A stretch of 49,106 nucleotides of DNA from CAIJNA01 sp964516815 (GTDB taxonomy: Bacteria > Campylobacterota > Campylobacteria > Campylobacterales > Arcobacteraceae). The stretch is taken from positions 1 to 49,106 of the forward strand of contig CAZEXK010000011.1 of the NCBI GenBank assembly GCA_964516815.1, read 5' to 3'. Positions 9,041-18,573 of this stretch are shown here, in pieces. A program made the position numbers and the translations under genes. Within the stretch, counting starts at the first letter, position 1. Every line of letters begins with the position of its first letter. The notes below the pieces were generated by a model. The model worked only from the letters and a program-made list of their open reading frames with translations. It searched no databases and was not told the DNA's origin.

Positions 9041-9616
9041 CTATGAAGAACAATGTCCTCCACCACAACAAGAACCCATATCTGGTTCTAAAGAAACTTC
9101 AACTAGCTCACGAGCTGCTGTAATAGCAGTTGCATAGTCTGGTTCATCAGTAATCTCTGGTACAAGCTGTTTATAGCAAACCTCACCATCTGTATCTATA
9201 ACATATATCGCTCTACACATAAGACCAGATAAAGGTCCATCAGCTAAAAGCATACCATAAGCATTTGCAAATTCTTTATTTCTAAAATCTGAACATACAT
9301 TTATATTTTGTACATCTGCTGTTGAACAAAATCTAGATGCTGCAAAAGGTAAATCCATTGAAATTATAGTTGTTTTAACACCTTTTAATTCAGCTGCTAA
9401 TTCATTGAATTTTCTAGCTTCTGCATCACACACAGGAGTATCCAATGATGGTACTACAACTACTAGTTGTACTTTATTTTGTGATCCACCTATTATTTCA
9501 TCTTGAAGCATTGGGTTACAATTCACAACTGTAGTTTTTGGAGACATATCTCCAACATTAATTGTATTTCCTGAAAGATTACATACTGTATCGTTTTTAA
9601 ATGTAACTGTTGACAT
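9041..9616 (-). CDS. tpx: Thiol peroxidase (Tpx-type peroxiredoxin) with Cys-rich tail
   Basis: Atypical 2-Cys peroxiredoxin that reduces H2O2 and organic peroxides using thioredoxin. The peroxidatic Cys is C63 in PSLDTPVCDAEARKFN and the resolving Cys is C97 in SRFCSTADVQN, both in the Tpx spacing. At 191 aa it is longer than the usual 165-170 because of a C-terminal extension ending GSCCGGGHCSS, a Cys/His/Gly cluster that looks metal-binding and is unusual for Tpx. AAAGGA precedes the ATG. It is flanked by its own terminator at 8985-9015. Confidence 0.93.
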   Translation of the reverse strand: MSTVTFKNDTVCNLSGNTINVGDMSPKTTVVNCNPMLQDEIIGGSQNKVQLVVVVPSLDTPVCDAEARKFNELAAELKGVKTTIISMDLPFAASRFCSTADVQNINVCSDFRNKEFANAYGMLLADGPLSGLMCRAIYVIDTDGEVCYKQLVPEITDEPDYATAITAARELVEVSLEPDMGSCCGGGHCSS

Positions 9617-9701
9617 TTTATTCCTTTGAGTTTAATTTTATGAATTTTAGTTAAATAAGATAATTTTAGTCTTAAAATAAATCTTTAATATTTTGTCTTT
9701 A

Positions 9702-9736
9702 AAAAAAATACTAGAAGAGACTATTCGTCTTCTAGT
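9702..9736 (-). terminator. Intrinsic terminator of asd with the stop codon in the loop
   Basis: A perfect 9-bp inverted repeat ACTAGAAGA/TCTTCTAGT (9710-9718 and 9728-9736). On the minus strand it is followed by ATTTTTTTT. The asd stop codon (9721-9723) lies inside the 9-base loop, so coding sequence forms one arm of the hairpin. Confidence 0.85.
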
Positions 9737-10755
9737 TCTATCCATTTTAGTGCTATTCTTATTGAATTTGTAGCAGCTCCAACTCTAACTTGATCAGCTA
9801 CATTAAATATGTGTAAAATATTCTGTGCATATAAATCTTTTCTAAATCTACCAACATATGTGCTATTTGTATCTGTTGATAGTATTGGCATAGGATAAAT
9901 ACCATTTTTCAAATCATCCATTACTTCAACATTTTCAAATTCATGTACAACTTTTCTACAAGTGTCTAAATCAATATCAACGTTTTGTTCAAAAGTAATA
10001 GTTATAGATTCACTATGTGATCTTAAAACAGGAACTCTAACACAAGTAGCTGCAATAGCTATATCTTTGTGAAGAATTTTTTGTGTTTCATAAATCATTT
10101 TTTCTTCTTCTTTAGTAAACCCACTTTGCATAGCTACATCAACTTGAGGAATTACATTTAATGCTATTTGGTGTATAAATGCTTCTTTCTTACTTTCATC
10201 TAATGTGAAGTTAAAAAAATCACTCATTTGATTGACAAGTTCTTCCATTCCAGCTTTACCTGCACCAGAAGTTGCTTGATAGGTACTAACATCAACTCTT
10301 TTAATATCATATAAATCATCTAAAGGTTTTAAGGCTTGTACCATTTGTATTGTTGAACAATTTGGATTTGCAATAATTCCTGTTTCTCTCCACAATCTTA
10401 TATCATCAGGATTAACTTCTGGTATAACTAAAGGAACATTTTCTTGCATTCTAAAATGGCTAGTATTATCTATAACAACAGCACCACCTTCAACAGCATA
10501 AGAAGCAAATTTTTCACTAATACTACCCCCAGCACTAAAAAAAGCGATATCAACATCATGCTCTTCAAAAACACTAGTAGTTAATTCTACAACAGGATAA
10601 TCCTTATCTTTAAAAGTGATATTTGTTCCCACACTCTTTGCACTAGCAAGTGGTAATATTGAGTTAACTGGAAAGTCCATTTCTTCCATTACTCTAAATA
10701 GTTCTTCTCCTACTGCACCTGTAGCTCCTACAACTGCAACGTTAAATTTTCTCAT
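9721..10755 (-). CDS. asd: Aspartate-semialdehyde dehydrogenase
   Basis: NADPH-dependent enzyme that converts aspartyl-4-phosphate to aspartate semialdehyde, the branch point to lysine/diaminopimelate, methionine and threonine. The N-terminal Rossmann motif is VVGATGAVG. The catalytic Cys is in NPNCSTIQ, and the GAGKAGMEEL and Arg/His segments (VRVPVLRSHSE) are present. Full length at 344 aa. It follows gyrA after 31 bases with no terminator between, so it is probably co-transcribed with it. Confidence 0.96.
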   Translation of the reverse strand: MRKFNVAVVGATGAVGEELFRVMEEMDFPVNSILPLASAKSVGTNITFKDKDYPVVELTTSVFEEHDVDIAFFSAGGSISEKFASYAVEGGAVVIDNTSHFRMQENVPLVIPEVNPDDIRLWRETGIIANPNCSTIQMVQALKPLDDLYDIKRVDVSTYQATSGAGKAGMEELVNQMSDFFNFTLDESKKEAFIHQIALNVIPQVDVAMQSGFTKEEEKMIYETQKILHKDIAIAATCVRVPVLRSHSESITITFEQNVDIDLDTCRKVVHEFENVEVMDDLKNGIYPMPILSTDTNSTYVGRFRKDLYAQNILHIFNVADQVRVGAATNSIRIALKWIELEDE

Positions 10756-10786
10756 TTTATTATACTCTCTTCTTCTTATTTATATT

Positions 10787-13285
10787 TTAATTATCATCAG
10801 CTATTATTTTAATTGGATTTCCATCCTCATCTAGCTCTATTTGCTCATTTTCTTTAGGACACATAGCAATACTTACAACTTTATCGCCTTTATCTACATT
10901 TACAATTGTTACACCTGAAGTATTTCTTCCAGCTTTTCTAATAGTAGCCATATCAACTCTAATCATTTTACCAATAGAAGTAAGAGCCATAAGATCTTGA
11001 GTTGAATCAACTAGTACATTTCCTATTACAGTTTTACCAGTTTTTGAACTTAACTTCATAGCAATTACACCAGAACCTGATCTATTTGTAAGTCTATATG
11101 CTTCAACTTCAGTTCTTTTACCAACACCATTTTCGCTTACTGTTAATAATTCTTGATCTTCTGATGCTATTACATCAGCATCTACTACATAATCACTATC
11201 AATTTTAAACTTAATACCTCTTACACCTCTTGTACTTCTACCTTGATTTCTTGTTTTTGTTATCTCAAATCTTATTACTTGACCAAGTGCTGAAAATATC
11301 ATTAGATATTTAGAGTTTTCATCAGCAATTGCAGCTGTAACTATTTCATCATTGTCATCTAATACTATTGCTCTAACTCCATTACTTCTAATATTAGAAA
11401 AGTCACTTAAAGATGTTCTTTTAACTACACCGTTTTTTGTAAAAAATGCTAATGATTTTTTTTCATCAAAATCAGAAGTTGTAATAATTTCCATTATTCT
11501 CTCACCTTCTTTAAGATTTACAAGATTTACCACAGCTTTACCTTTAGCAGTTCTTCCAGCTTCTGGAATTTTATAAACTTTTAACCAATAAAGTTGTCCA
11601 AAGTTTGTTACAAATAATAAAGTATCATGAGTATTTGAAACAAAGAATTTTTCAATAAAATCATCATCATGAGTTATAACAGCAGTTTTACCTTTACCAC
11701 CTCTTTTTTGTTTTTCATATTGTTTAATTGGTACTCTTTTAACGTAACCATTATGTGTAATTGTAACTACCATTGGTTCATTTGGAATTAAATCTTCTAT
11801 ATCAATATCATCATATGAATCTTCTATATCAGTTCTTCTTGGTTCATCATATTTTGTTTTTGTTTCTATTAATTCTTCTTTGATAATAATATTTAATTTA
11901 TCTTCAGATTTAAGTATAGATTCTAGCTCTGCTATTGTTTCCAAAAGTTCAGCTAACTCAGCTTCTAATTTTTCTCTTTGAAGACCAGTAAGTCTTCCTA
12001 ATCTCATATCTAAAATAGCTTGAGATTGTATCTGAGATAAGGAAAATTCTGACATCAAGTTTTCTCTTGCTTGTGTATCATTTTCACTTGCTCTTATAAT
12101 TTTTATAACTTTATCTATATTATCTAAAGCAATTTTTAAACCCTCTAATATATGTGCTCTTGATTTTGCTTTTTCAAGTTCAAATATAGTTCTTCTAATA
12201 ATTACTGTTTTTCTATGGTTTAAAAATATATTTAATACTTCTTGTAAATTAAATATTTTTGGTTCTTTATTTTGAACTGCTAATAATATAGTACCAAATG
12301 TAATTTGTAAAGGAGTTTGTTTATATAAATTGTTCATAACAATTTCAGACATAGCATCTTTTTTAAGTTCAATTACAACTCTTGTACCTTCTCTATCTGA
12401 TTCATCTCTAACTTCAGATATACCATCTAAAGCCTTATCTTTTGCTAATTGTGCGATTTGTTCAATTAGTCTTGATTTATTTACTTGATAAGGTAATTCA
12501 TCTATAACAATTATTTCTTTTTTACCTTTTGTTTCTATATGGTGTTTTGACCTAACTTTTACTCTACCTCTACCTGTAGTATATGCATCAATTATTCCTC
12601 TTCTACCAAATATAGTTCCTCCAGTTGGAAAGTCTGGACCTTTTACTAGTTGCATAAGATCTTCAACACTTGCATTTTGATTATCAATTAAATGAACTAA
12701 TGCATTCATTATCTCACTTGGATTATGAGGAGGAATTTTTGTAGCCATACCAACAGCAATACCTTCACTACCATTTATTAACAATGCAGGTACTCTAGTT
12801 GGTAGAACAGAGGGTTCTTTCCCTGTATCATCATAAGTTGGTACAAAATTTACAGTATCTTTATCAATGTCTTTTAGTATATCTTCAGATATTTTTGTCA
12901 TTCTAGCTTCTGTATATCTCATAGCAGCAGCGCTATCTCCATCTACTGAACCAAAGTTACCTTGACCATCAACTAAAGGAACTCTCATTGAAAAATCTTG
13001 AGCCATTCTTACTAATGCATCATAAACAGAGTTATCGCCATGAGGATGATACTTACCAATTACATCACCAACAATTCTAGCTGATTTTTTATACGATGCT
13101 TTTGAAGTTAAGTTTAATTCACTCATAGCATATAGTATTCTTCTATGTACTGGCTTTAATCCATCTCTAGCATCAGGCAAAGCTCTACCAATAATAACAC
13201 TCATAGAGTAATCCAGATAAGATGCTTTTACTGAATCTTCAATTTTTATATCAATAATATCTTGTTGTTCAAAAAGATTGTCCAT
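10787..13285 (-). CDS. gyrA: DNA gyrase subunit A
   Basis: Type II topoisomerase subunit that cleaves and re-joins DNA. The catalytic Tyr is in AAAMRYTEARM. The N-terminal breakage-reunion domain is followed by a C-terminal beta-pinwheel with the gyrase box QKRGGKG near residue 530 and further QGRSTRG-like blade repeats. The quinolone-contact segment reads HPHGDNSVYD, with Asn where Escherichia coli has Ser83. Asn is the wild-type residue in Helicobacter pylori, so it need not mean resistance. Full length at 832 aa. Confidence 0.97.
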   Translation of the reverse strand: MDNLFEQQDIIDIKIEDSVKASYLDYSMSVIIGRALPDARDGLKPVHRRILYAMSELNLTSKASYKKSARIVGDVIGKYHPHGDNSVYDALVRMAQDFSMRVPLVDGQGNFGSVDGDSAAAMRYTEARMTKISEDILKDIDKDTVNFVPTYDDTGKEPSVLPTRVPALLINGSEGIAVGMATKIPPHNPSEIMNALVHLIDNQNASVEDLMQLVKGPDFPTGGTIFGRRGIIDAYTTGRGRVKVRSKHHIETKGKKEIIVIDELPYQVNKSRLIEQIAQLAKDKALDGISEVRDESDREGTRVVIELKKDAMSEIVMNNLYKQTPLQITFGTILLAVQNKEPKIFNLQEVLNIFLNHRKTVIIRRTIFELEKAKSRAHILEGLKIALDNIDKVIKIIRASENDTQARENLMSEFSLSQIQSQAILDMRLGRLTGLQREKLEAELAELLETIAELESILKSEDKLNIIIKEELIETKTKYDEPRRTDIEDSYDDIDIEDLIPNEPMVVTITHNGYVKRVPIKQYEKQKRGGKGKTAVITHDDDFIEKFFVSNTHDTLLFVTNFGQLYWLKVYKIPEAGRTAKGKAVVNLVNLKEGERIMEIITTSDFDEKKSLAFFTKNGVVKRTSLSDFSNIRSNGVRAIVLDDNDEIVTAAIADENSKYLMIFSALGQVIRFEITKTRNQGRSTRGVRGIKFKIDSDYVVDADVIASEDQELLTVSENGVGKRTEVEAYRLTNRSGSGVIAMKLSSKTGKTVIGNVLVDSTQDLMALTSIGKMIRVDMATIRKAGRNTSGVTIVNVDKGDKVVSIAMCPKENEQIELDEDGNPIKIIADDN

Positions 13286-13337
13286 ATTTTAATTACCTTT
13301 GTATTTATAAATCATAAGATTATATCCAAAATTGCAT

Positions 13338-13376
13338 AAAAAAAGGTTTAGCTTTTTAAGTGCTAAACCTTTTTTT
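13338..13376 (-). terminator. Intrinsic terminator of argJ
   Basis: A 9-bp stem AGGTTTAGC/GCTAAACCT (13344-13352 and 13362-13370) with a 9-base loop, extended by A/T runs on both sides. It ends the minus-strand argJ transcript just before gyrA begins and may work in both directions. Confidence 0.85.
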
Positions 13377-13396
13377 AAAGCGAAATATTAATTGAT

Positions 13397-14611
13397 TTAT
13401 GTTCTATAGTCTGCGTTTATTTTAATATATTCATAACCTAAATCACAACCGTAAGCTGTAAAAAAACCATTGTTAATTCCTAAGTCACATTTTATTACAA
13501 ATTTGTCCTCTTGTAATACTATGCTAGCTTTTTCTTCTATTTCCTTTGAAAAATGAATTTCGCCTTTATCATAAACTAAAATATCACCAAATGTAATGCT
13601 AAGGGTATTTTCATGGCAACAAGCACCAGATGCTCCAATTGTAGATGCAATTCTTCCCCAGTTTGGATCTTCTCCAAATAATGCAGTTTTGACTAAAAGA
13701 GAATTTGATAATGATTTTGCTACTATTTGAGCTTCTTCATCATCTTTAGCTCCTGTTATTTCAAAGGCAACTGCTTTTTTTGCTCCTTCTCCATCGGCTA
13801 CTATTAGCATTGCCATATCTTGCATTATTAATCTTAGTGCTTCTTTGAAAGCTTCTTTATCATATGCGTTTGATTTTTTATTTGACAATAACATCACTGT
13901 ATCATTTGTAGAGGTGTCACCATCTACACTTATTGCATTAAAAGTACTTTTTGTATTTTCTTGTAATAATTCTTTCATGTCATTTTTAGGAATATTGGCA
14001 TCTGTACAAATGAAGCATAACATTGTAGCAAGGTTAGGGTTTATCATACCAGCACCTTTGGCAACAGATGCTATTTTAAAGCTTGAACCATCTTCTAGCA
14101 TTACTTCATAATACGCACTTTTACTATACGCATCAGTTGTCATAATAGCCTCAGCCAAAACATCAGCTTTTTTAGAATTAAAATTAAATGTTTTCGCTCC
14201 ATTTATTATTTTTTCTTTGTGAATTCTTACACCAATAACACCAGTACTTGACATAATAGGATTTGTGATATTATTGTGATGTGCACTAATTGAATGCATA
14301 ATTTCATCTATATCATCAAGACCATTTTGTCCTGTCATTGCATTTGCATTTTTTGAGTTTATTAAAACAAAATTTGTTTTAAAGTCATCTTGTTTATTTA
14401 AATAATGCACCAAAGGTGCTGCTTTAAATTTATTGCTTGTAAATATTGTATGTACATCACACAAGCTATCACTATATATAAACCCCATATCTGGATTGTT
14501 TATTTGTTTATTTTCATTTGCTGGAGTTGTTTTCATTCCTACACTAATACCATCACAGTAAAAGCCATCTATATTTGTAATTGTACCTTTTAAAGGTGTT
14601 ATAGTAAACAT
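13397..14611 (-). CDS. argJ: Glutamate N-acetyltransferase / amino-acid acetyltransferase
   Basis: Arginine-biosynthesis enzyme that transfers the acetyl group from N-acetylornithine to glutamate, possibly also using acetyl-CoA. The autocatalytic cleavage site is present as A195-T196-M197-L198 (NPNLATML); Thr becomes the new N-terminal nucleophile of the beta chain. KGAGMI, GDTSTND and GEDPNWGRI motifs are intact. The 404-aa length is normal. It has its own terminator, and rpmB is upstream with another. Confidence 0.96.
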   Translation of the reverse strand: MFTITPLKGTITNIDGFYCDGISVGMKTTPANENKQINNPDMGFIYSDSLCDVHTIFTSNKFKAAPLVHYLNKQDDFKTNFVLINSKNANAMTGQNGLDDIDEIMHSISAHHNNITNPIMSSTGVIGVRIHKEKIINGAKTFNFNSKKADVLAEAIMTTDAYSKSAYYEVMLEDGSSFKIASVAKGAGMINPNLATMLCFICTDANIPKNDMKELLQENTKSTFNAISVDGDTSTNDTVMLLSNKKSNAYDKEAFKEALRLIMQDMAMLIVADGEGAKKAVAFEITGAKDDEEAQIVAKSLSNSLLVKTALFGEDPNWGRIASTIGASGACCHENTLSITFGDILVYDKGEIHFSKEIEEKASIVLQEDKFVIKCDLGINNGFFTAYGCDLGYEYIKINADYRT

Positions 14612-14644
14612 TTTAATTCCTTATATTTAAATTTTTAAATAAAA

Positions 14645-14676
14645 AAAAGGTGTATTGCAAAAGCAACACACCTTTT
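14645..14676 (-). terminator. Intrinsic terminator of rpmB
   Basis: Minus-strand stem GGTGTGTTGC/GCAATACACC (one G-U pair) with a TTTT loop, followed by a T run; plus-strand arms are 14649-14658 and 14663-14672. It lies 21 bases after the rpmB stop codon. Confidence 0.85.
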
Positions 14677-14696
14677 AAATTCGTTTGGTTATTTAC

Positions 14697-14885
14697 TTAC
14701 GAATTTTTCTTTAAAGTTCTTAGTTCTTTTGCAGAAATTTTAATTTTTCTTGAAGTTCCATCTTCTAATTCAATTCTTACTGTTCTTAAGTTTGGTAAAA
14801 ATTTTCTTTTAGTTCTATTTTTTGCGTGAGAAACATTGTTCCCACTCATTGGACCTTTTCCAGATATCATACATCTTCTTGCCAT
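14697..14885 (-). CDS. rpmB: 50S ribosomal protein L28
   Basis: A 62-residue basic ribosomal protein beginning MARRCMISGKGPMSGNNVSH, the typical L28 N-terminus, with the NRTKRKFLPNLR core. It is monocistronic with a strong terminator. The single Cys near the N-terminus is a remnant of the zinc-binding form rather than a full four-Cys site. Confidence 0.96.
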   Translation of the reverse strand: MARRCMISGKGPMSGNNVSHAKNRTKRKFLPNLRTVRIELEDGTSRKIKISAKELRTLKKNS

Positions 14886-14988
14886 TGTAGTTTCCTTAGG
14901 TGTTATTTAAAGTACACTATAAAAAAAGTGCCTTACATATTTTGTGCAATTATAACTAAAATAGCTTAATTTTTACTTTACAATATAC

Positions 14989-15849
14989 CTAAATATTTTC
15001 AAATCTATTTTTGTATTCACATTTTTGGCATAATTGTTCGACTGCTATGTTGTTTTTAAATCCAGTTATTATATCCGTAGTTCTTTTGTTTTGTAATATT
15101 TCACTTAAAGTATTGTTGTTTAAATTGCCTAAGTCTATGCATCCATAAGAATCCAAACAACAAGGAACAACTTTTAAAGATGCAAGTATTGCAAAGTGTG
15201 ACTTTAAACCATAGCAAGTATTGTTAGAACTATGATTAGAAGATAAACTAGGCCATACAAAATAATCATCAAAATTAATTAAAACTTTTTTATCTAATCT
15301 TATAGGTTCATCTGTTTTATTTTTATTTATTTTAATACTAAATTGTTTTTCTAATATAGTATAAACTTGTTTGTTAAATTCATCTTCACTTTTTTTTAAA
15401 TCTAAATTCCAAAGTCTAAAGTTTATAAACATATTTTTATTTTTATTTATTTTATTTTTAGATATTTCTATCATAGGTTTCATATATTGTTTTAATGTCA
15501 TTTTCATTTCATTTTTATTAAAACTGTTTAAAGAAAAATTTATTTGTTTAATTGCATCATGTAAAAATACATCTAAATCAAATTTATTCAAATAATATCC
15601 AGTTGTTGTTAGTTCAACTTTTAAGTTATACTTTAAAGCAATATCCAAATAAGAAGATAAATTTGTTAATACTAAAGGATCTCCAAAAACATGAAATGTG
15701 ATAATATTTGTATATTTTTTTACTTGTTGTAATACTAAATCAAAGGTATGTAATGAAATAGTTTGATTTTGTAAAATTTTTGTTGGACAAAAATCACAGT
15801 GTAAACCACAAATATTTGTAAGCTCGATATATACTTTGTTAAATTTCAT
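14989..15849 (-). CDS. Radical SAM protein with SPASM domain
   Basis: A 286-residue radical SAM enzyme. The cluster motif C14-x3-C18-x2-C21 (CGLHCDFC) lies in a short N-terminus, and HVFGDPL matches the SAM-binding GGEPL position. The C-terminal auxiliary-cluster (SPASM) region is recognisable from CCLDSYGCIDLGN, TLSEIL and CQKCEYKNRF. SPASM enzymes modify peptides or act in cofactor maturation, or on sugars. No precursor peptide or partner gene is adjacent, so the substrate is unknown. It is divergent from the Msr gene. Confidence 0.83.
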   Translation of the reverse strand: MKFNKVYIELTNICGLHCDFCPTKILQNQTISLHTFDLVLQQVKKYTNIITFHVFGDPLVLTNLSSYLDIALKYNLKVELTTTGYYLNKFDLDVFLHDAIKQINFSLNSFNKNEMKMTLKQYMKPMIEISKNKINKNKNMFINFRLWNLDLKKSEDEFNKQVYTILEKQFSIKINKNKTDEPIRLDKKVLINFDDYFVWPSLSSNHSSNNTCYGLKSHFAILASLKVVPCCLDSYGCIDLGNLNNNTLSEILQNKRTTDIITGFKNNIAVEQLCQKCEYKNRFENI

Positions 15850-15951
15850 TTAAAATTATATCATTTTAATGTGAATAAAATTAATTATAAAAAAATAAAT
15901 AATCTTTATACACAATAAATACTATATAATACAATATAAAAAGGAAAAATC

Positions 15952-17148
15952 ATGATTTCAAGTATAGTATTTGCAGCTGGATGTTTTTGGGGTGTTGAGA
16001 AGCATTTTGAAGCTTTACCTGGCGTGGTTAATGTAGTTTCTGGTTATAGTGGTGGGACATATGAAAATCCTACATATAAAAAAGTATTAAAATATCGTTC
16101 TACTTCTAATAATGAGAAAAACTTTAAAAATCATACAGAAGCAGTAGAAGTTTCGTTTGACAATACAAAGATAACTGCAAATGAATTGATAAAATCATTT
16201 TGGGAGATACACGATCCAACTCAAGAAAATAGACAAGGTAATGATATAGGAAACAACTATCGTTCTGCTATATTTTTTACAAATGAAAAACAAAAACAAT
16301 TAGCACTTCATACAAAAGAACAATATCAAAAACTGCTTAAAAAAGAAGGTTATGGAAAAATAAAAACCGAAATAGAAGCATTAAATAAATTTTATGGAGC
16401 TGAAAGTGTTCATCAAGATTATTTAAAAAAAAATCCAAATGGATATTGTCCTAATCATAGTACAGGTGTGAAGTTTATAAAAGATGATAAAAAAGATAAA
16501 AAAGTTGATTTAGATGTCTTAAAAGGAAAAGAAATTATAGTTGTTGAAGCTGATGGTTATTGCCCTTATTGTGAACAATTTAAAAAAGATGTAGCAAATA
16601 CGTATAAGGGTAGTATACCTATGAGATTTGCAAATACTAAGCAATTAAAAAATTATAAAATAAATTCAAAATTATTTGCTAGTCCTACTATATTGTTCAT
16701 AGAAGATGGTGTTGAAAAAATAGGACATATTGGATATATGAATAAAAAGAAATTTTATGAAACGCTTGGTGATTTTAAATTAGGTAAAAATACACTAGCA
16801 TATAAAATAGCCTTTGAAAATGGAACAGAAAGTAGTTATTGTAAGGCTTATGATATATTTAAAGATACTCCTGATGGTGTATTTATAGATAAGGTTTCAG
16901 GCGAAATACTGTTTGATACTAAAGATAGATTTGTTTCAAAATCTGGATGGTTGAGTTTTTATAAAGCTGTTGATGGTACTACAATTGAACTACCAGATAA
17001 TAGATATGGTATGAAAAGAATAGAAGTAAAAGCAAAAAAAAGTGGAATTCATCTAGGTCATGTTTTTCCTAAAGCAAATGGAAAAAGAAGATTTTGTATA
17101 AATGCAAATGTATTAGAATTTGTAAAAAGAGCTGATGTTAAATTGTAA
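15952..17148 (+). CDS. msrAB: MsrA-thioredoxin-MsrB fusion methionine sulfoxide reductase
   Basis: Repairs both stereoisomers of methionine sulfoxide. The MsrA domain (about 1-175) has catalytic C11 in GCFWGVE and the HTEAVEV and HQDYL motifs. A thioredoxin-like domain follows (about 185-275) with C204-P-Y-C207. The C-terminal MsrB domain (about 285-398) has catalytic C382 in RRFCIN and HLGHVF; the usual two CxxC zinc pairs of MsrB are absent. Trx between A and B differs from Neisseria PilB (Trx first). There is no signal peptide at this start, and the AAGGAAAAATC spacing supports it, so it is probably cytoplasmic. The thioredoxin-like middle domain may be the built-in reductant. Confidence 0.88.
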   Translation: MISSIVFAAGCFWGVEKHFEALPGVVNVVSGYSGGTYENPTYKKVLKYRSTSNNEKNFKNHTEAVEVSFDNTKITANELIKSFWEIHDPTQENRQGNDIGNNYRSAIFFTNEKQKQLALHTKEQYQKLLKKEGYGKIKTEIEALNKFYGAESVHQDYLKKNPNGYCPNHSTGVKFIKDDKKDKKVDLDVLKGKEIIVVEADGYCPYCEQFKKDVANTYKGSIPMRFANTKQLKNYKINSKLFASPTILFIEDGVEKIGHIGYMNKKKFYETLGDFKLGKNTLAYKIAFENGTESSYCKAYDIFKDTPDGVFIDKVSGEILFDTKDRFVSKSGWLSFYKAVDGTTIELPDNRYGMKRIEVKAKKSGIHLGHVFPKANGKRRFCINANVLEFVKRADVKL

Positions 17149-17184
17149 TTTATTGCCATTTTTATAAATAAATTGGCATATAAA

Positions 17185-17892
17185 TTATTCTAAATTTGTA
17201 TAAATATTTTGTACATCTTCATCATCTTCTATTTTTTCTAGTAAGATTGATAGTTCGTTCATTTGTTCATCTGTGATTTCAATTGGTGCGTTTGGTATTC
17301 TTTGTAGTGAACCTTTATTATATTCAATTTGCATAACTTCTAATTGCTTTGACATGTTGCCAAAATCTTTATAATCTGCAAAAATTTGTAATGATCCATC
17401 TTCTTCTGCTTTTATTTCTTCAAGCCCAGCGTCTATTAGTTCCATTTCTAATTCTTCAACATCACCATCAAATTTATCTATTTCAAATACCGCTTTTCTG
17501 TCAAACATGAATTCTAAAGAACCAGTGGGTACTAAAGTTCCACCATTTTTATTAAAAATTATTTTAATATTTGCTACAGTCCTAGCAGTATTTTCTGTGG
17601 CAGTTTCAATAAATATTAAAACTCCATTTTGCCATTTACCTTCATAGTTTACTTCACCCAAATCAGCTAGATCCTTAGAACTTGCCCTTTTTATAGCTGA
17701 TGCTATATTGTCTTTTGGTAAATTTTGTGCTTTTGCTGTTGCAATTGCAGTTCTCAAACTTGGGTTCATTTCTGGATCTGCACCTGTTTTTGCAGCTAAA
17801 GTTATTGCTTTTGCAAGTTTTGGAAATACTTTTGACATATTTCCCCATCTTTTCATTTTGGCTGCTTTTCTATATTCAAAGGCTCTACCCAT
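17185..17892 (-). CDS. yebC: YebC/PmpR-family protein
   Basis: A 235-residue member of the YebC/TACO1 family, known as DNA-binding regulators and, in recent work, as factors that help ribosomes through difficult sequences. The family N-terminus MGRAFEYRKAAKMKRW is clear, followed by NPSLRTAIATAKAQNLPKDNI and NGGTLVPTGSLEFMF. The start overlaps the bcp stop by 8 bases, so the two are co-translated. It converges with the Msr gene. Confidence 0.95.
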   Translation of the reverse strand: MGRAFEYRKAAKMKRWGNMSKVFPKLAKAITLAAKTGADPEMNPSLRTAIATAKAQNLPKDNIASAIKRASSKDLADLGEVNYEGKWQNGVLIFIETATENTARTVANIKIIFNKNGGTLVPTGSLEFMFDRKAVFEIDKFDGDVEELEMELIDAGLEEIKAEEDGSLQIFADYKDFGNMSKQLEVMQIEYNKGSLQRIPNAPIEITDEQMNELSILLEKIEDDEDVQNIYTNLE

Positions 17893-18400
17893 TAAATTCT
17901 CCTTTTAATATTTCTAATTGTTCTTTTACTATATTTGTGTGAAGTAATTCTACTTTTTGTCCATCGATTGTTTTTTTTTGTCTAACTTTTACACTTGACC
18001 AAATAGCGGAGATATTTCCTAGAGGATTTATAATAAAGGTACTTCTAACAACTCCCATATACTCTTTTCCCATAAATTTCTTTAATTGCCACACCTTATA
18101 AGAGTTGCACAATGTCTTGTCTTCATCTGATAAAAGAGTAATCCCTAAGTCATATTTTTGGATAAAAGATCTGTGCTTTTTAGGACTATCTGGACTAACG
18201 CCTAGTACAACTGCATCCAAATCTTCAAAATCAGTATTTGATTGTGTAAAATCACAAGCTTGTGTTGTGCATCCAGGAGTATTATCTTTTGGATAAAAAT
18301 ATAAAACTATCCATTTGCCTTTTAAATCTCTTAAACAAATTTCAACATCGTCTTGATTTACATTACAAAAATCTGGTGCTTTAGTATCTAGTTCTAACAT
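17885..18400 (-). CDS. bcp: Bcp-type thioredoxin-dependent peroxiredoxin
   Basis: Peroxiredoxin Q/Bcp that reduces hydrogen and organic peroxides. The peroxidatic Cys is C44 in YFYPKDNTPGCTTQAC, with the resolving Cys C49 five residues later, the Bcp-specific spacing. GVSPDS and the R in VVRSTFIINP are conserved. At 171 aa it is slightly longer than the usual 150-155. It overlaps yebC. Confidence 0.95.
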   Translation of the reverse strand: MLELDTKAPDFCNVNQDDVEICLRDLKGKWIVLYFYPKDNTPGCTTQACDFTQSNTDFEDLDAVVLGVSPDSPKKHRSFIQKYDLGITLLSDEDKTLCNSYKVWQLKKFMGKEYMGVVRSTFIINPLGNISAIWSSVKVRQKKTIDGQKVELLHTNIVKEQLEILKGEFNG

Positions 18401-18573
18401 TTGGTACTTACCTTTGTATTATTATTTGTTGGATTATATCAAATAAATGATAAAAATTATATATGTGAAGTGTTATTTATAATATGTGTAATATTCAATA
18501 ACTTTGAGTACAATTGGTTTGTAAGTTTAATAAAAAAATTAAGTTTTGTCAAACCAAAAAAACTGTATAGTGC

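Noticed and set aside
12961..13080. Asn at the quinolone-contact position of GyrA as a resistance mutation
   Set aside because: Asn is the natural residue at this position in Helicobacter pylori, so resistance cannot be inferred.
17154..17178. TGCCA/TGGCA hairpin between the convergent Msr and yebC genes as a terminator
   Set aside because: Only a 5-bp stem with a 15-base loop and no T-run; too weak to call.
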